Positions 1 through 11,280 of a DNA stretch of 64,000 nt are shown piece by piece (positions within the stretch are counted from its first letter, which is position 1; each line of letters opens with the position of its first letter). Source of the DNA: Flaccisagitta enflata. Its lineage: Eukaryota > Chaetognatha > Sagittoidea > Aphragmophora. A model generated the notes under the pieces. It saw only the letters and a program-made list of their open reading frames with translations. It was not told the origin of the DNA and ran no database searches. The position numbers and the translations under genes are program-made. Location of the stretch: the NCBI GenBank assembly GCA_965153355.1, contig OZ231127.1, forward strand, positions 85,188,001 to 85,252,000. Direction: 5' to 3'.

Positions 1-199
1 CAGTCACCCTTCAGTTAGATTTAGATACCAACAAGTCAACCGCGCGCGACTCTGGATAATCACCACGTTATAATCATAGCATAAAGTAACATGCCCGCAG
101 CTAAGGAGGAAGATTTCCAATGCAGTCATCCCTCAGTTAGATTTAGTTACCAACAAGTCAACCGCGCGCGACTCTGGATAATCACCACGTAATGATCAT
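1..199. repeat. Direct duplication of about 78 bp
   Basis: Bases 1-78 recur with few differences at 122-199, including the shared core CAACAAGTCAACCGCGCGCG and the following ACTCTGGATAATCACCACGT. The period is 121 bp. The left edge of the window may cut a longer array. No coding potential is visible. Confidence 0.8.
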
Positions 200-437
200 C
201 GTAAAACGACCAAGTCTTTGTTACCATCTAGAGACTAAATGAGCGGCGCCTCGTCTTCACCAAAGAAGGTCTGTTCCCCCTAATGTTGAAAAGAAAATGT
301 AACCTTTTAATCTTAAGGCTATCGTTGCTTCAAAATGAAGTTACCCTGAATTTTTTTTTCTTTTATAGAATGTCAAATACTAGTGTAAGAAACCTTTTCA
401 AAAAATTTCAGAAAATTGAAAAAACCCAAATATAGGC
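200..437. other. Unassigned sequence
   Basis: AT-rich sequence between the duplication and the hairpin element. I see no gene, RNA or repeat that I can name. Confidence 0.5.
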
Positions 438-727
438 AATTTTTCAGACGCTCGCTAGCCTGACTGGGGCAACGGAGGAAGCTGAAATTTTTACTGAAGA
501 TAGACAAGACATGTGGCCAGGGTAGACCTGTAAAAAAGATTTAAATTTTATTATTTTACATACAATAAATCCAAGAAGAAATCTGTAAAATGTAACCATT
601 TAGAGGCTAGTAGCTTTTTTGGGAATTTGTTCCAGGTCTACCCTGGCCACATGTCTTCTCTATCTTCAGCAAAAATTTCAGCTTCTTACGTTGCCCCAGT
701 CATGCTAGCGAACGTCTAGAAAATTTC
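438..727. mobile_element. Hairpin (foldback) element with about 98-bp arms
   Basis: The arm at 438-535 is the reverse complement of 629-727 with a handful of mismatches. Both contain CATGTGGCCAGGGTAGACCT in the element's own orientation, and GACTGGGGCAACG near the outer end. About 93 bp separates the arms. No transposase is present. The structure fits a foldback MITE; the target site duplication is not clear. Confidence 0.75.
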
Positions 728-738
728 CATCATTTTGT

Positions 739-1289
739 CTTTCATTAAAGTAAAAATCGAAAGAAAATACACGGTAAAGATACAATTCATGAATGATTTT
801 TTTCATCAACTCTTTCTTAGCCTCCCTAACTATCAGTTTTAAAGCACAAATTCATGAAAGCAGTCAGTGTTTCTGAATAGTGAGTAGATCGCCTTACATA
901 AGCACAGTGATAGTGAGCAAGGTGAGAAAAGAAATTAATTTCTTGAAACATTGACATTGGAAGAAGAGTTTATGATTAAGGAAGGACAGACGGCCCCCTT
1001 TAGTCTGTTGTTCATATCCTGCACTGAAACATTAAAGATTTTCATTTTTTCCCCTTTACTTAAATAAAGCATTCTTAATTTTGTTTTTGCTTTGTAATTC
1101 TGGTCAGGCCAGTGCTATACAGTCGAAAATTGAAAGAGAGACCCTCAGTTCGCATATTAGTCCAATCATCATAAAAACAGATTTTTAATTTGTCGCCTAT
1201 CTTAAGGAAATGTAAGCCTTAACAGACCAGTCAAAGAACTTTATTGGCTTCATGAAGAGTTGCTAGAATCCGTTTCTTTCTTCCATATG
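739..1289. other. Unassigned AT-rich sequence
   Basis: No open frame with protein-like composition, no RNA gene and no clear repeat was seen here. Confidence 0.5.
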
Positions 1290-1566
1290 CACTACCTAGG
1301 ATAAAAGTTTGGCGAGACCTTCCAACAAGGACATCTTAGAAATATAAGTTTGACTTTAACTTAAGATATCTTGGCTTCTAGATAAGCTAGAAAATTGAAG
1401 AAAAACACTATTTTGCTAAAATGCATTTTTTTAAAGGGATTGCAAAACTTAAATAGGTAACTTTCAAAGGGATTCAAAATCATCTAAGATTTTCTATAGT
1501 ATTTCTAAGATCTATTGGCTAAAATAACCATTTAAAAGTGCGTCCTTTTTTTTATCTGCGTGGTAC
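1290..1566. mobile_element. MITE fragment, GTGCGTC-end family
   Basis: The right end carries GTGCGTCCTTTTTTTTATC, close to the termini of the element at 8458-8872 and to the end near 19300. The segment around 1410-1460 is the reverse complement of 19070-19110, and 1310-1345 resembles 19925-19965. It is a decayed, rearranged member with uncertain edges. Confidence 0.4.
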
Positions 1567-2316
1567 AATATTTCTAACATGAATTTCCGAGTGACAAGGC
1601 ATTTCATAAGTCACTTCGTCGATTACTTTTTTTTAATCGGGACGATCATCACAACAAAATGTCATCATATTTCATGAAATCTTCCAACGAACCTACTGCT
1701 ACTACTTATAAATATGTGGAATGTCAGCCTGAACATGTCTCAAGAGAACGTCATCTAAGTCCGTCAAACTAAGAGAGACTTAGAGAGACTGAGTTGCCCT
1801 TGAGAAGAAGTTAATTTTCCCTAGAGAGAGTGAGTGTAAGAGAGAGCGCACTACCAACTTGTGTGAGTAAATAGAAGACAGATTGCGTAAGTAAAATTGT
1901 CACTGCTGACCAGAGGGACACTGATACAAGACTCGGCCCCCAAAACACACACACAAAAAAAAAGTCGTAATGAGATAGACACGAGGTGGAACGTAGACGC
2001 CCAAGATTTTTTCTGGGATGAAAAATGGGTGATGTGACGATACAGACGCATTCACGCAATCACACATATCTAATACTTGCACTCAAACTAGTTGTACTTA
2101 TGGGACAGACACTAGGAAAGCATTCATGCATGGATGGAATCATGGATGGCTTCTTTTTTACCAACTACCATCAAAGGTGGCTCCGCCATGGGGAAAAAAA
2201 GTCGTAAATGTGAGGTTTTAGAAATATTTGTAATTATGTTTTATAATATGATATAACATATAGCAACCAAAACCGACCCGTGAGAATGAATGGTTGCTAT
2301 CAGAACAAATCAACAA
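1567..2316. other. Unassigned sequence
   Basis: Contains a GAGA-rich stretch near 1780-1850 and short open frames without convincing composition or splice context. Nothing nameable was seen. Confidence 0.45.
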
Positions 2317-2584
2317 CAAGCCCGACCGGACAACGATGCGTCCGGGCCGTGTCTCAGCGTGTATTGATCATGTGACATATATGGAGAGACAGATGGACAA
2401 ACATATTGGTTGGTTGATCATTTGTTTCAGTATAGGATCTCACCGTGGCCAAAAACAGCCGAGAAAAGCGGTTTTTGCACTTGCGTAACGGACATACGGA
2501 CGGACGGACCGACAGACGGACGGAACGACCGACCAACGGACGGACAGACCCTCTTATAGAGATGCGTTCCTGATGGACGCATCT
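2317..2584 (-). mobile_element. HINE-like element, AGATGCG subfamily
   Basis: Read on the minus strand, the element starts after a T run with AGATGCGTCC, forms a hairpin with the following GGAACGCATCT, and continues with a TCTGTCCGTC array. Near its 3' end it carries GGACGCATCG, which matches the reverse complement of its start, and it ends in GGGCTTG followed by TT. This is the hairpin, tandem core and subterminal-repeat plan seen in all copies. No coding capacity. Confidence 0.75.
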
Positions 2585-3074
2585 AAAAACATTAAACGTT
2601 TTGTTTTGTTTCTTTTTTTTTTATTCTTGGCATCTTTTGTTCCTCCCCATGTATGTCTGTTTCTTTCTGTTTCTTTCTGTTTTTTCCTCTGTCTGTCTGT
2701 CTGACTCTCTCTCTCCTCTCAGAACATCCCAAAAAATATGAATCACACAGAATTTTGCTTGGGGCCATCTGAAAGAGGATGGTCAAATTTCCTTTGGCTC
2801 CCAAAACATACCAACTTCTCCAAATACCTCATGAGAAGAAGGGAAATCCTTTGCAGGTGTCGAAAAGTCGAAGGTATTCTGCTTTCCTCCAAATAATTGG
2901 AGAAGAAGCTGTAAGTAATGAGACGATGTAAACTTACAAACACAACACCCCCACCAAAATGAATATCGGAGTGGGACAAGAAATACAACAAGCTTGGAAA
3001 CAATCTCACCTTCCCCTGATAATATGTGTTAACTTTGAAAAGAACGTTACTGTATTTTGGAAAGTTATATAAAT
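2585..3074. other. Repeat-derived sequence sharing a motif with 46860-47075
   Basis: A stretch near 2735-2775 on the minus strand resembles 47030-47070 on the plus strand; both read Leu-Phe-Gln-Met-x-Pro-Ser-x-Ile-Leu-Cys-Asp. This marks an old interspersed repeat rather than a recognised protein. A CT-rich stretch lies at 2640-2725. Confidence 0.4.
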
Positions 3075-3211
3075 TCTTTCCCAACTGGCATCACCGTATC
3101 AGCATTGGGACAGATATGAGGTGGATGATCGGGGTTTTCTCTTCGATCGTCGAAGAAAATGTGGGTAACGGGATAACACGTATTAATTAACAGCCATACC
3201 TTGAGCTCACT

Positions 3212-3217
<6 letters not shown>

Positions 3218-3298
<81 letters not shown>

Positions 3299-3360
3299 GC
3301 AACAGCAACAACAACAACAACAACAACCACAGCCACAACCACAACCACAGCCACAGCCAC
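3218..3360. repeat. Compound (CA)n-(CAA)n microsatellite
   Basis: A CA run at 3218-3265 passes directly into CAA/CAG triplets to about 3330 and then CCACAA-type hexamers. Open frames across it read poly-His-Thr, poly-Gln or poly-Cys depending on frame, so none is taken as coding. Confidence 0.95.
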
Positions 3361-4049
3361 CCGTGAGCAAAAACACCCCGACGGAAAACCACAACCAGCT
3401 CGAACCACCCTGCCTACCTAAATCACCATCACCGTGAGGCAAAAACACCTCCGACTTGGAAAACCACCACCAGCCAACAGACCACCTACCTACCTAAATC
3501 ACCATCACCGTGAGCAAAAACCACCCCGACTTGGAAAAACCACCCACCAACTAAGACCACCCTACCTACCTAAATCACCATCACCGTGAGGCAAAAACAC
3601 CCCGACTTGGAAAACCACCCACCAACTCGAACCACCTACCTACCTAAATCACCATCACCGTGAGGCAAAACACCCCGACTTGGAAAAACCACCCACCAAC
3701 CAACTCGAAACCACCCTACCTACCTAAATCACCATCACCGTGGTAAAACACCCCGACTTGAAAAACCACCCACCAACCAACTCAGACCACCTACCTACCT
3801 AAATCACCATCACCGTGAGGCAAAAACACCCCCGACTTGGAAAAACCACCCACCAACCAACTCGAACCACCCTACCTACCTAAATCACCATCACCGTGAG
3901 GCAAAAACACCCCCGACTTGGAAAAACCACCCACCAACCAGCTAGAACCACCCTACCCACCTAAATCACCATCACCGTGAGGCAAAAACACCCCCGACTT
4001 GGAAAAACCACCCACCAACCAACTCGAACCACCCTACCTACCTAAATCA
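3361..4049. repeat. Minisatellite of 71-81 bp units, about nine copies
   Basis: Each unit contains CCTAAATCACCATCACCGTG, then GGCAAAAACACCCCGACTTGG and CCACCCACCAAC. Starts fall near 3361, 3432, 3508, 3584, 3657, 3737, 3814, 3893 and 3974. Copies differ by small indels. A CAA microsatellite follows to about 4103. Confidence 0.9.
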
Positions 4050-4069
4050 CCACAACCACAACCACAACC

Positions 4070-4097
<28 letters not shown>

Positions 4098-4103
<6 letters not shown>

Positions 4104-4198
4104 GATTGTATCTTCATGTCGTAATGGGACGGAGATGAGGTGGACGCTCGAGGGTTATCTTTTTCCTTTATCGAAGTAAAAGTGGGTAACGGGACGAC
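4098..4198. repeat. Direct repeat of 3075-3175 flanking the minisatellite
   Basis: Both flanks share GATATGAGGTGGA/GAGATGAGGTGGA followed by an ATCG segment and GTGGGTAACGGGA. The array at 3218-4103 therefore lies between two diverged copies of one roughly 100-bp sequence. Confidence 0.65.
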
Positions 4199-4349
4199 GG
4201 AAAAATCGTCTCTCTCTCTCTCTTGGCCTCAACGCGCGACTTTCACGCGATAAAAGAAGGAAGAAGGAGATCCCAGTTTTTGTTCTTCTTTTTCCTTTCT
4301 CCGCGCGATGGAGAGAGAAACCTTTAATTGTTTCACACAACGGACACGG

Positions 4350-4380
<31 letters not shown>

Positions 4381-4728
4381 TCTTGAAAAAGAAGAGAGAG
4401 AGAGGTTTCAAACAACTGAATGACAATGGAATCGCGCGGAACTCTCTGGTAGACAGAATGAATGTCATTGCAAGTTTTTGTTTTGACGCGTGTCTTTCTC
4501 TTTCTCACACGCTCTAACTGATTCCCAATCACCAACACTTACTGGTGTGAATCTCACTCAACAACACTGCCTAGTCTGATACTCACTCACCAATGCTTCC
4601 TTGTGTTATTCTCACTCATCAACACTTACTTTATTTCGACACTCACCAACACTTCTGGCTTCGTTTCTCCAGGATCTACCACGAATTTTGGCTTTCCTTC
4701 TCCAATACTTACCGATATTTCTGTTTTT
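4199..4728. other. Unassigned sequence with short (GA)n tract
   Basis: A GA microsatellite at 4352-4381 and a TCTC tract at 4207-4222 are the only nameable features. The CACCAAC/ACTCAC-rich segment 4525-4670 looks like a degenerate minisatellite. Confidence 0.5.
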
Positions 4729-5278
4729 AGTCGCGTGCTACGCGACTCTATAAGCCACTTTTCGGTCCGTCGGTCCGTCGGTCGGTCGGTTGGTCGGTTG
4801 GTCACAAAACTGTTTAAAAGGCGTTTGACATGACATAATGACATTTTAGATGTTTTTGAATGTTTCTTAGGCATTTATGAACCACTATAAGTCGTTTTTT
4901 GGTTGGTCTGTTGGTCTGCTGGTCCGTCGGTCTGTCTGTCACAAAATTGTTTAAAGGGTGTTTCACCCAATTTAAAGACATTTTGAATATTTTTGAATGT
5001 TTTATATCATTCATACACCTCTATAAGCCACTTTTTAATCCGTCTGTCTGTCCATCTGTTCGTCCATCTGTCTGTCCTTCCATCCGTCTGTCCGTCTGCT
5101 TGTTTGTGCATCCCTGCATCCATCCATCGGTCTGTCCATTGGTTTGTCACAAAATTGTTTTCAAGGCTTTTTGTTGCTAGTCTTAAGGTCTTTTTGAAAA
5201 TTTTTGTCTGTTCAAATATCTGTTTGCCTGACTTTTTTTGAAAGTGCCGACGCACGCGACTTAGGTCTTATGACCTTG
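4729..5278 (+). mobile_element. HINE-like element with three internal repeats
   Basis: Starts with AGTCGCGTGCTACGCGACT (8-bp stem). The core holds three diverged repeats of about 150 bp, each with a GGTCCGTC-type array followed by GTCACAAAATTGTTTAAA. Near the 3' end GCACGCGACT is the reverse complement of the first 10 bases; the stem-loop AGGTC-TTAT-GACCT then leads to the terminal TTG and a T run. Internal triplication makes this copy longer than most. Confidence 0.85.
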
Positions 5279-5490
5279 TTTTTTTCAGGAACACCAATAT
5301 TTTCGGCTTCCTTTTTACCAAAGCTTTCCATGTGTTTTCAGAAATACACACTAAAAGTTTTCGACTTTTTCAACGCTAACCAACATTATCGGCATCTTTA
5401 TTCTAGCAAAAAAAATATATATATTTTTACCAGTACACCAAAACTTGCGACTTGTTTTCAACAGTCAACAATCAGTTAAGTTTCGTTTTT

Positions 5491-5815
5491 AGTCACGCAC
5501 ACGCGACTCTACAACCCGCTTTGTCTGTCAGTCCGTCCGTTTCTCGGTCCAACGGTCCATCGGTCCGTCAGTTTATCGGTCCGTCAGTCTATCAGTTCGT
5601 TGGTCTGTTGGTCCGTCGGTCCGTCACACTGATTTTTTATTACTTTAAGTCATATCGTGTCATTTTAGGTCATTTTGAAGCATTCTAAGTCACTTTTAGT
5701 TATTTCAAGTCATATTGAGTCAATTAAGTCAATTAGGTCAATTTAGTCATTCATGTCATTTTATGTTGGTTTAAGTCATTTTAAGTTGGTTTAAGTCATT
5801 TCAAGTTCTTATTGA
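5491..5815 (+). mobile_element. HINE-like element, 3' end decayed
   Basis: The 5' hairpin region AGTCACGCACACGCGACT is followed by CTACAACCCGCTTTGTC, a GGTCCGTC array and a decamer core of the AAGTCATTTT type. A matching 3' subterminal repeat and stem-loop are not clear, so the end is approximate. Confidence 0.65.
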
Positions 5816-6029
5816 GGGTTTTTGCGTGTAATTCACTCATCGGATTTAATCTCATGTGATTCATCATCTTCGGTTTTGTTTTTGTACAGTAGATCTCGTC
5901 TAGACTTGAGATAACGGGGTCAAGCATTGTAGAAAATCAAATAAAGCTAGGGGAGTGATATTTGAAGTACAGACTAATAAAGAGATGCTTTATTGCCCAT
6001 GATAGCTGGTTGCAATGGAAACGCATTTC

Positions 6030-7037
6030 TACGGTGCGCCGCATTAAAAAGAGAACGTTTTTTGTAAACAGCATTTTGTTGCGCTAAATTTGATTTCCCA
6101 ACCCAAATATGGATGAATGCGTTGCTTATGCGTTAGTAGTTGATGGATCCGCCTTCAAATTGGATGACATGCTAAATATGCCGTGGCATCAAGGCGTACA
6201 AGTTGGCGAGGCAGTTGGTGGTGAGTCGGCACCAAATTGTAAAAGTAACTACAACAAAGGGCACTTTGTATTGCTAGTTTTTGCTTTACCATTGGCCTGA
6301 GACACAAAAAATTCATGACCATTTGAAAGCTCAGCAAAAAATCTTCCAAATGCGACCTTGCTGGTCATTGTAGCTTCATTCGTTTAGAAATGGCAGAGGT
6401 TTAAAGACAAAAATCACCGATTGAAAAAAGTGCTCATTTTAATATTATTTGGCAGTCAATTTTACTATTTCTGTTTTTGTCAAGGATGCAGCTTTGGATT
6501 GTCGTTGCTACTTGATATCCATAGGCAAATTAAAGAGCTTTAAATTTTCTTTAAAATGGCGCCAAGAACAAAAATCTAATTCAATGCGTTTGATTTTTAT
6601 GTTAGAATAAAGATAACCTATTGAAATAATGTTGTGAATTTTCAAATTTTTGACAACCTGTCTTCATCCTTATGCCATTTCTAAACAAACTATGCTATGG
6701 CATCCAGCAAGTTCTCATTTGAAAGATCTTTCGCAGAGCTTCAAAATGGTCATAGATTTTGCTATGATTTTTAATTGCTTGGATGTGAAACACTGACACC
6801 CCCTCAGTTCGCTTTTTCATTTTGCCATTTTGCAAATTTTTCCCCATTCTATTTTTATAGCCTCTCTTCAAAGCGTCACTGCGTCCAAAGAAATTGACCA
6901 ATTTAAACGCGGTTTGCGGCAAACGCTTTGTCTTTCAAAGAGCTTCAAAATAGTCACTGATAAAGATACAATTCTTTTATTCTAAGCTGAGAAACAATAA
7001 TAAACATACTGTTCTCTTTTTTATGCGCCGCACTGTA
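6030..7037. mobile_element. Tc1/mariner-type element nested in the foldback
   Basis: Bounded by TA. The left end CGGTGCGCCGCATTAAAAAG and the reversed right end CAGTGCGGCGCATAAAAAAG form inverted repeats with three mismatches over 25 bp; CAGTGC-like termini are common in the Tc1 group. No intact transposase. A 63-codon frame at 6109-6300 has no recognisable motif. Confidence 0.75.
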
Positions 7038-7653
7038 CTATCTAGAACAAAAGTGTATCAGCAAGATCATTATCAGGCTGTTAATTCATCAAATGACTAG
7101 AAAAAAACATATTTATCATTGAGACTTTTTGTATGTATCTTGTGAACAACAATAACGGCCTAAATTATCTTCATATGCTCTTGAAGAGATATTTTGAGAA
7201 AGGATGACGCAGTCTTCCCTCACACCTTTAGAGCAGAATGTTTTTTATCCTTATCAAATGATGCGCGATACCTTCTCCATAACTGCTTACTTACGAACCA
7301 TCTGATCTATAACCAAGTTTGGAGTGACCATGGAAATGACAAGGCGATCCTATGGCATCACTGTAGCAGCCTTTAAGTTAGACAACAACCTTAAAGTAAC
7401 ATAAAAATAACCCTTGGCCAAGCACCAAAAGCGACAAGGAATAAAATACAATTTTTTGCCATTTTCATTTGAAGTAGCATTTTTGTTTTGCCCGTCATTT
7501 CTAAACAAATTGAGCCACAAAAACGCGGTTGGTGGCACTAGATCAGAAATTCGATGTAGTTTCAGAATCTCATTGATTTTTATATGATTTTTTTTATCTA
7601 TAGCAGAGATATGACCCAAAACGCTCGCCGATATATATATGTTCTAGATAGTA
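7036..7653 (-). mobile_element. Decayed mariner MITE, CTATCTA family
   Basis: TA-flanked with terminal CTATCTAGAAC in inverted orientation at both ends. It abuts the previous element, sharing its TA. The right two-thirds align with 20880-21085, including TCATTTCTAAAC and AACGCGGTTGGTG. On the minus strand near 7150-7190 a broken frame echoes the C-terminal end of the transposase fragment at 20483-21087. Confidence 0.75.
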
Positions 7654-8074
7654 TGTATTTTCGCTAAAATATCAATATTTTGAGAAATTTTGTGAGAGAA
7701 CATTTTTTTAGAATTAAATATGCTACAACTTTCCCACAGTATGTTCTGTAAGAATGTCGCTTGTTTAGCGGTTGCTAGGGGTTGTCACACATAGATACAC
7801 TCCCTAGCAACGGCCAAATAAGCGACATTCTTAAAGAACATACTGTGGGAAAGTTGTAGCAAATTTGATTTAAAGCAATGTTCCCTAAAAAAATCTCTCA
7901 AAATATTGATGTTTTAGTGAGAATACATGGAAATGTGTTTCCATGGCAACCAGCTATCTTGGGGATTTAAGCATCCTTTGATTAGTCTATGACCTAAATA
8001 TTGCTCCCCTAGCTTCATTTGTTTTCCCACAATGCTTGCCCCCTTTATTTCAAGTCTAGACGAGATCTACTGTA

Positions 8075-8457
8075 ACTTTCTAACTTCCGGTTCAGTTTTC
8101 GGCCGTCATCGTGCGAACAATTCCATATAGGGAAGTGGCACGAGAAAAAAGTTGGAAAAAAAGAGAGAAAAAAAAAGCAAAGAAATAAAAAACCCTGAAG
8201 AAATGAAAAAAAAAAGAAGAAGTGAGTATGGTTTATGCGATGATGAAACATTAAACCGGGAGAGTTCGTCGCCTTTAAAGCACATTTTTACGCAAAGTAA
8301 TAACTAGTAAGTAATAACCCATCCGGGCCATCCAGCCCATCCTCAGTCGTAAATTATCTTTAATAACTTCAACTTAACCTTATATATGTTTCGTGATTCA
8401 TGACCATATTTTTTTAAAGCATATATGATATGCATAGTAACAACGTATAACAACGTA
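8075..8457. other. Unassigned sequence
   Basis: A-rich tract at 8140-8220, otherwise nothing nameable. Confidence 0.5.
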
Positions 8458-8872
8458 TACTATACGAATTAAAAAAAAAGACGCACTTTTGAATGGTTTA
8501 TTGTGCAATTGACAATCAAAAAAACTAATTAAAATCATAGACCATTTTGAAGCCCTTGAAAAACTCTTTCATTTGGCGCCAATCTGGTATGTCTATCTTT
8601 TTTCGTTAAGAAATAGCATTAATTTGAGTAAAAATGTTGCCAAATTTGTTTTTGCAGTTCCTTTAAAAAAGATGCAATTCACCAAAATGGTGTTTCACTT
8701 TAGAGAGCTCTAGCTCCTAAACCGTTAAAGATACAGATCTGGGATTGGTCTAGAATGAAAGATAATTTAAAAATCTTTAAAATCACTTTCTCTAATAAAT
8801 TTTTTTAACAATTTTAAAGTCTGTTTTATCATCAAATAAAAAGGTGCGTCTTTTTTTTTAATTCGCGTAGTA
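8458..8872. mobile_element. MITE with A-run terminal repeats
   Basis: The left end is TACTATACGAATT followed by nine A and GACGCAC; the right end in reverse is TACTACGCGAATT, nine A and GACGCAC. TA lies at both edges. The interior shares GATACAGATCTGGGATTGG with 19145-19165 (GATACAGAGCTAGGATTGG). Length 415 bp, non-coding. Confidence 0.8.
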
Positions 8873-9070
8873 ACAACTTTAAACAACTCATAACCCATCC
8901 TCAGTCACAAATCTTTTTTAACAACTCAGACTTTACTTAATTTACAATTTCTATATGCAATTCTTGGCCATTCCCTTTTTTCGATAACTCATCATCACTC
9001 AAATATGTTCATTTTTCAACCAATGGAAATACTAAACAAGGTCCTAGAAAATCTCAACAAGTAGGACGGA

Positions 9071-9195
9071 GTTACAACATCGGCGCCGAACGGGCGGGGC
9101 AGTGGCGGAAATGTCATTCGCCCGGTATGACCAACAGACAGATGGATAGACTGACATACAGACAAAGCCTCTCATGAAGTAGCATGTCCGCCACT
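9071..9195 (-). mobile_element. HINE-like element fragment, GATATTG subfamily
   Basis: On the minus strand a degenerate hairpin beginning AGTGGCGGACATGC is followed by an AGAGGCTTTGTCTG segment and a 3' end reading CGGCGCCGATGTTGTAAC. The same 3' end, CGCGCCGATATTGTTAC, is seen in the copy at 23345-23555. Confidence 0.55.
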
Positions 9196-9325
9196 AAAAT
9201 TGATAATGCATCAAGCTGCATCAACCAATAGAGAGAACGTCCGAGCATCGAGTCGAGTGCACACGACCATCGAGTACAGGCGACCAGAAAAGAACATCAA
9301 TGTTGTGCTACATTTTACGTTTTTT

Positions 9326-9598
9326 GAGGCGTCCTCGCATCTCTTTGTAACAGGGTGAGTCCGTCTATCTGTCCGGTGGAAGGAAGGATGGAAGGGAGGC
9401 TGGAAGGAAGGAAGGATGGAAGAAAGGAAGGAAGGAAGGATGGAAGGAAGGATGAATGAAGGAAGGAGGGCAGCTCCGTCCGTAATGCGAAAATCCTCCA
9501 TCGCGATTTTTAAGGTTTTCTCATCATTTTTTCATCTTTCTACATCTCAATATCTAAAGACTACAGAGGACGCATCTATTGGACATCTCCTGGCCTTG
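9326..9598 (+). mobile_element. HINE-like element, AGATGCG subfamily
   Basis: The 5' region GAGGCGTCCTCGCATC is a damaged form of the AGATGCGTCCTCGCATCT hairpin. A TGTCCGTC-like stretch and a GGAAGGA array (9376-9470) form the core. The 3' part has GGACGCATCT, the reverse complement of the expected first 10 bases, and ends GGCCTTG. Confidence 0.65.
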
Positions 9599-10179
9599 TC
9601 ATCTTAAAAACTTTTGGAATTAAGAATTTTACAATATTTCGGCTAAAATGCTTTTTTTTTTCCTCCTGTATTTTTATCTCCCAAAACTCACATTAAAATT
9701 TAATTCCGTTTTTTTTTCCTTTACAACTTTGGATCCAGCTTCAGCTTCACATTTGATCAACACAATTTTTCCCGCTTGATTTGAATAATATTCGAATTTC
9801 AAGGGTCTCTTCATTTCTTCTCCATGGAAAAAAAATGATCCAGCTTCATTCTTTGGATACATTGTCGCGTCTCCACATAAAAGGTTCGTCTGTTAGTCCG
9901 TCCAATTATGACCATATGCTCCATCCGAAAATATCAACTTCCTGTTGCTCTTAGTCTGAGAAATCGAGAAGGGTGGAGTAATTCCATCGGATTTAGGTGC
10001 TGTTTGAGCAGCGGCCCCAAAGGGGACAAAGTCCTGTCGAACATAGGGGGACTTTTGTTCGTTCGTTTGTTCTTTTGTTTGTCCGTTCGGTTGTCCCTAC
10101 CCCCTGGCCTTCTCAGGCCTGAAATCTGACCTCTGAGGCCTGAAATCAGTCCTGTCAGGCCTGAAATCTGCCCCCTCGC
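9599..10179. other. Unassigned sequence with HINE/foldback fragments
   Basis: GCAGCGGCCCCAAAGGGG at 10008-10025 and a GGCCTGAAATC array at 10110-10175 mark a broken copy of the foldback family seen at 10382-10759. No gene was recognised. Confidence 0.5.
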
Positions 10180-10375
10180 GGCTCAATCAGAGGCTGTGTT
10201 CGTCCGTCCATTGGTTGGTTGGATTGTTGGTTAGTTTGTGATGCTCAAGTTGAAAAGTATGAAAACGCCTCTCTAAGATACCGCGATTGTGATTGTGTGT
10301 GTGTGGTGGTGGGGGGGGGGTGAGAGTATACCCTTGCTTACCCGTCCGTGATAACATTGCTACCCCGCGTTACTT
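10180..10375 (+). mobile_element. HINE-like element remnant
   Basis: A damaged start near TCGCGGCTCAATCAGAGGC, a GTCCGTCCATTGG array and a terminal ATTGCTACCCCGCGTTACTTG, like the ends at 28815 and 33727. Only the 3' end is well defined. Confidence 0.55.
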
Positions 10376-10381
10376 GTTTCT

Positions 10382-10759
10382 GGGCAGCGGCCCCAAAGGG
10401 GTCGATGACCTATGCTTATGGGGAATTTTCTCCTTCTCCTCCTCCTCCTCATTCTTCTCCGTCCCCCCCCTTCATATCCCAGTCTGGAGGCCCAAATTCC
10501 AGTCTTGAGGCCCCAATCCTAGCCTTGAGGCCCAAATCCTAGCCAAGGGGCCCAAATCCTAGCCTGAAGGCCAAAATCTGAACCTGGAGGCCCAGATCCC
10601 AGCCTTGAGGCTCAAATATCAGTCTCGAGGTCAAAATCCCAGCCAAAAGGCCCAATCCCAGGAGGCGGAGGAGCAGGAGGAGGAAGAAGAAGAGGAGAAG
10701 GAGAAAATTCCCCATATGTGTGAAAGCATAGGTCATCGACCCCTTCAGGACCGCTGCCC
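10382..10759. mobile_element. Foldback element, GCAGCGGCCCC family
   Basis: Left GGGCAGCGGCCCCAAAGGGG, then TCGATGACCTATGCTT and ATGGGGAATTTTCTCC, pairs with the right arm where the same blocks appear reversed. The centre is a tandem array of about 18 bp (GAGGCCCAAATCCCAGCCT type). It lies just after the HINE-like end at 10375. Non-coding. Confidence 0.85.
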
Positions 10760-11280
10760 TGCTCCCCCCTCAACTTCAAGCACAAATCTACTCAGACAGG
10801 GCACGGGTACCGCTGACCATCTGACGCTTTTGCGACTATTTTTCCTCCTCCGACAAGTTAGTCAAATGAAATATTCCACGTCTTTTGTACAGTGAAGAAT
10901 AATGGATTAATTTCTCTTTTGTAAATCAAACAACTAAATTAAAAAGAATGTCAAAATTCGTTTTCTTTGACATTTGTTAGCTCTCATTCCGACGTGTTTT
11001 TTAGCGATTACATGTGTTAGACCATCTCGTCGTACCATCCATCCGTTCGCCCTTCCATTCGTCCACCCACCTGTCTGTCCGTCCGCCCGTCTGTCCAGCG
11101 CTGGTATAGCCGTCTGTTCACCTGTCCATTCATCCGTCCCCAAAAAAATCGTTTGCCAGTGTTGTTTATCGTTCTTCCCTGTCCATACATGCTACATATT
11201 TCGTTGTTTATCTTTCCCGGTCTCATCAATACCATTTCTGATTAGTTCGCGTTATCAATAATTTCACGAATCCAACCGAC
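10760..11280. other. Mixed repeat-derived sequence
   Basis: The segment 10780-10850 carries GGGCACGGGTACCGCTGACC, found in HINE-like composites at 47865, 56450, 61700 and 62290. A CCGTCCGT-like array at 11035-11150 is a probable HINE-like core fragment without ends. Confidence 0.55.

Larger units (their letters stand above)
5885..8074. mobile_element. TA-flanked foldback element with nested insertions
   Basis: The left terminus TA-CAGTAGATCTCGTCTAGAC matches the right terminus read in reverse. The left arm is split: 5887-6029 and 7654-7780 together pair with the right arm 7795-8072. The innermost segment around 7722-7780 and 7800-7858 is almost perfectly palindromic. Two elements (6030-7037 and 7036-7653) sit in the left arm. 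TA ends and long inverted repeats fit a Tc1/mariner-type MITE. No transposase is visible in the outer element. Confidence 0.85.

Noticed and set aside
3201-3437. A His-Thr then poly-Gln frame suggestive of a polyQ protein
   Set aside because: It simply crosses the CA, CAA and CCACAA tracts and ends in the minisatellite; no unique coding part.
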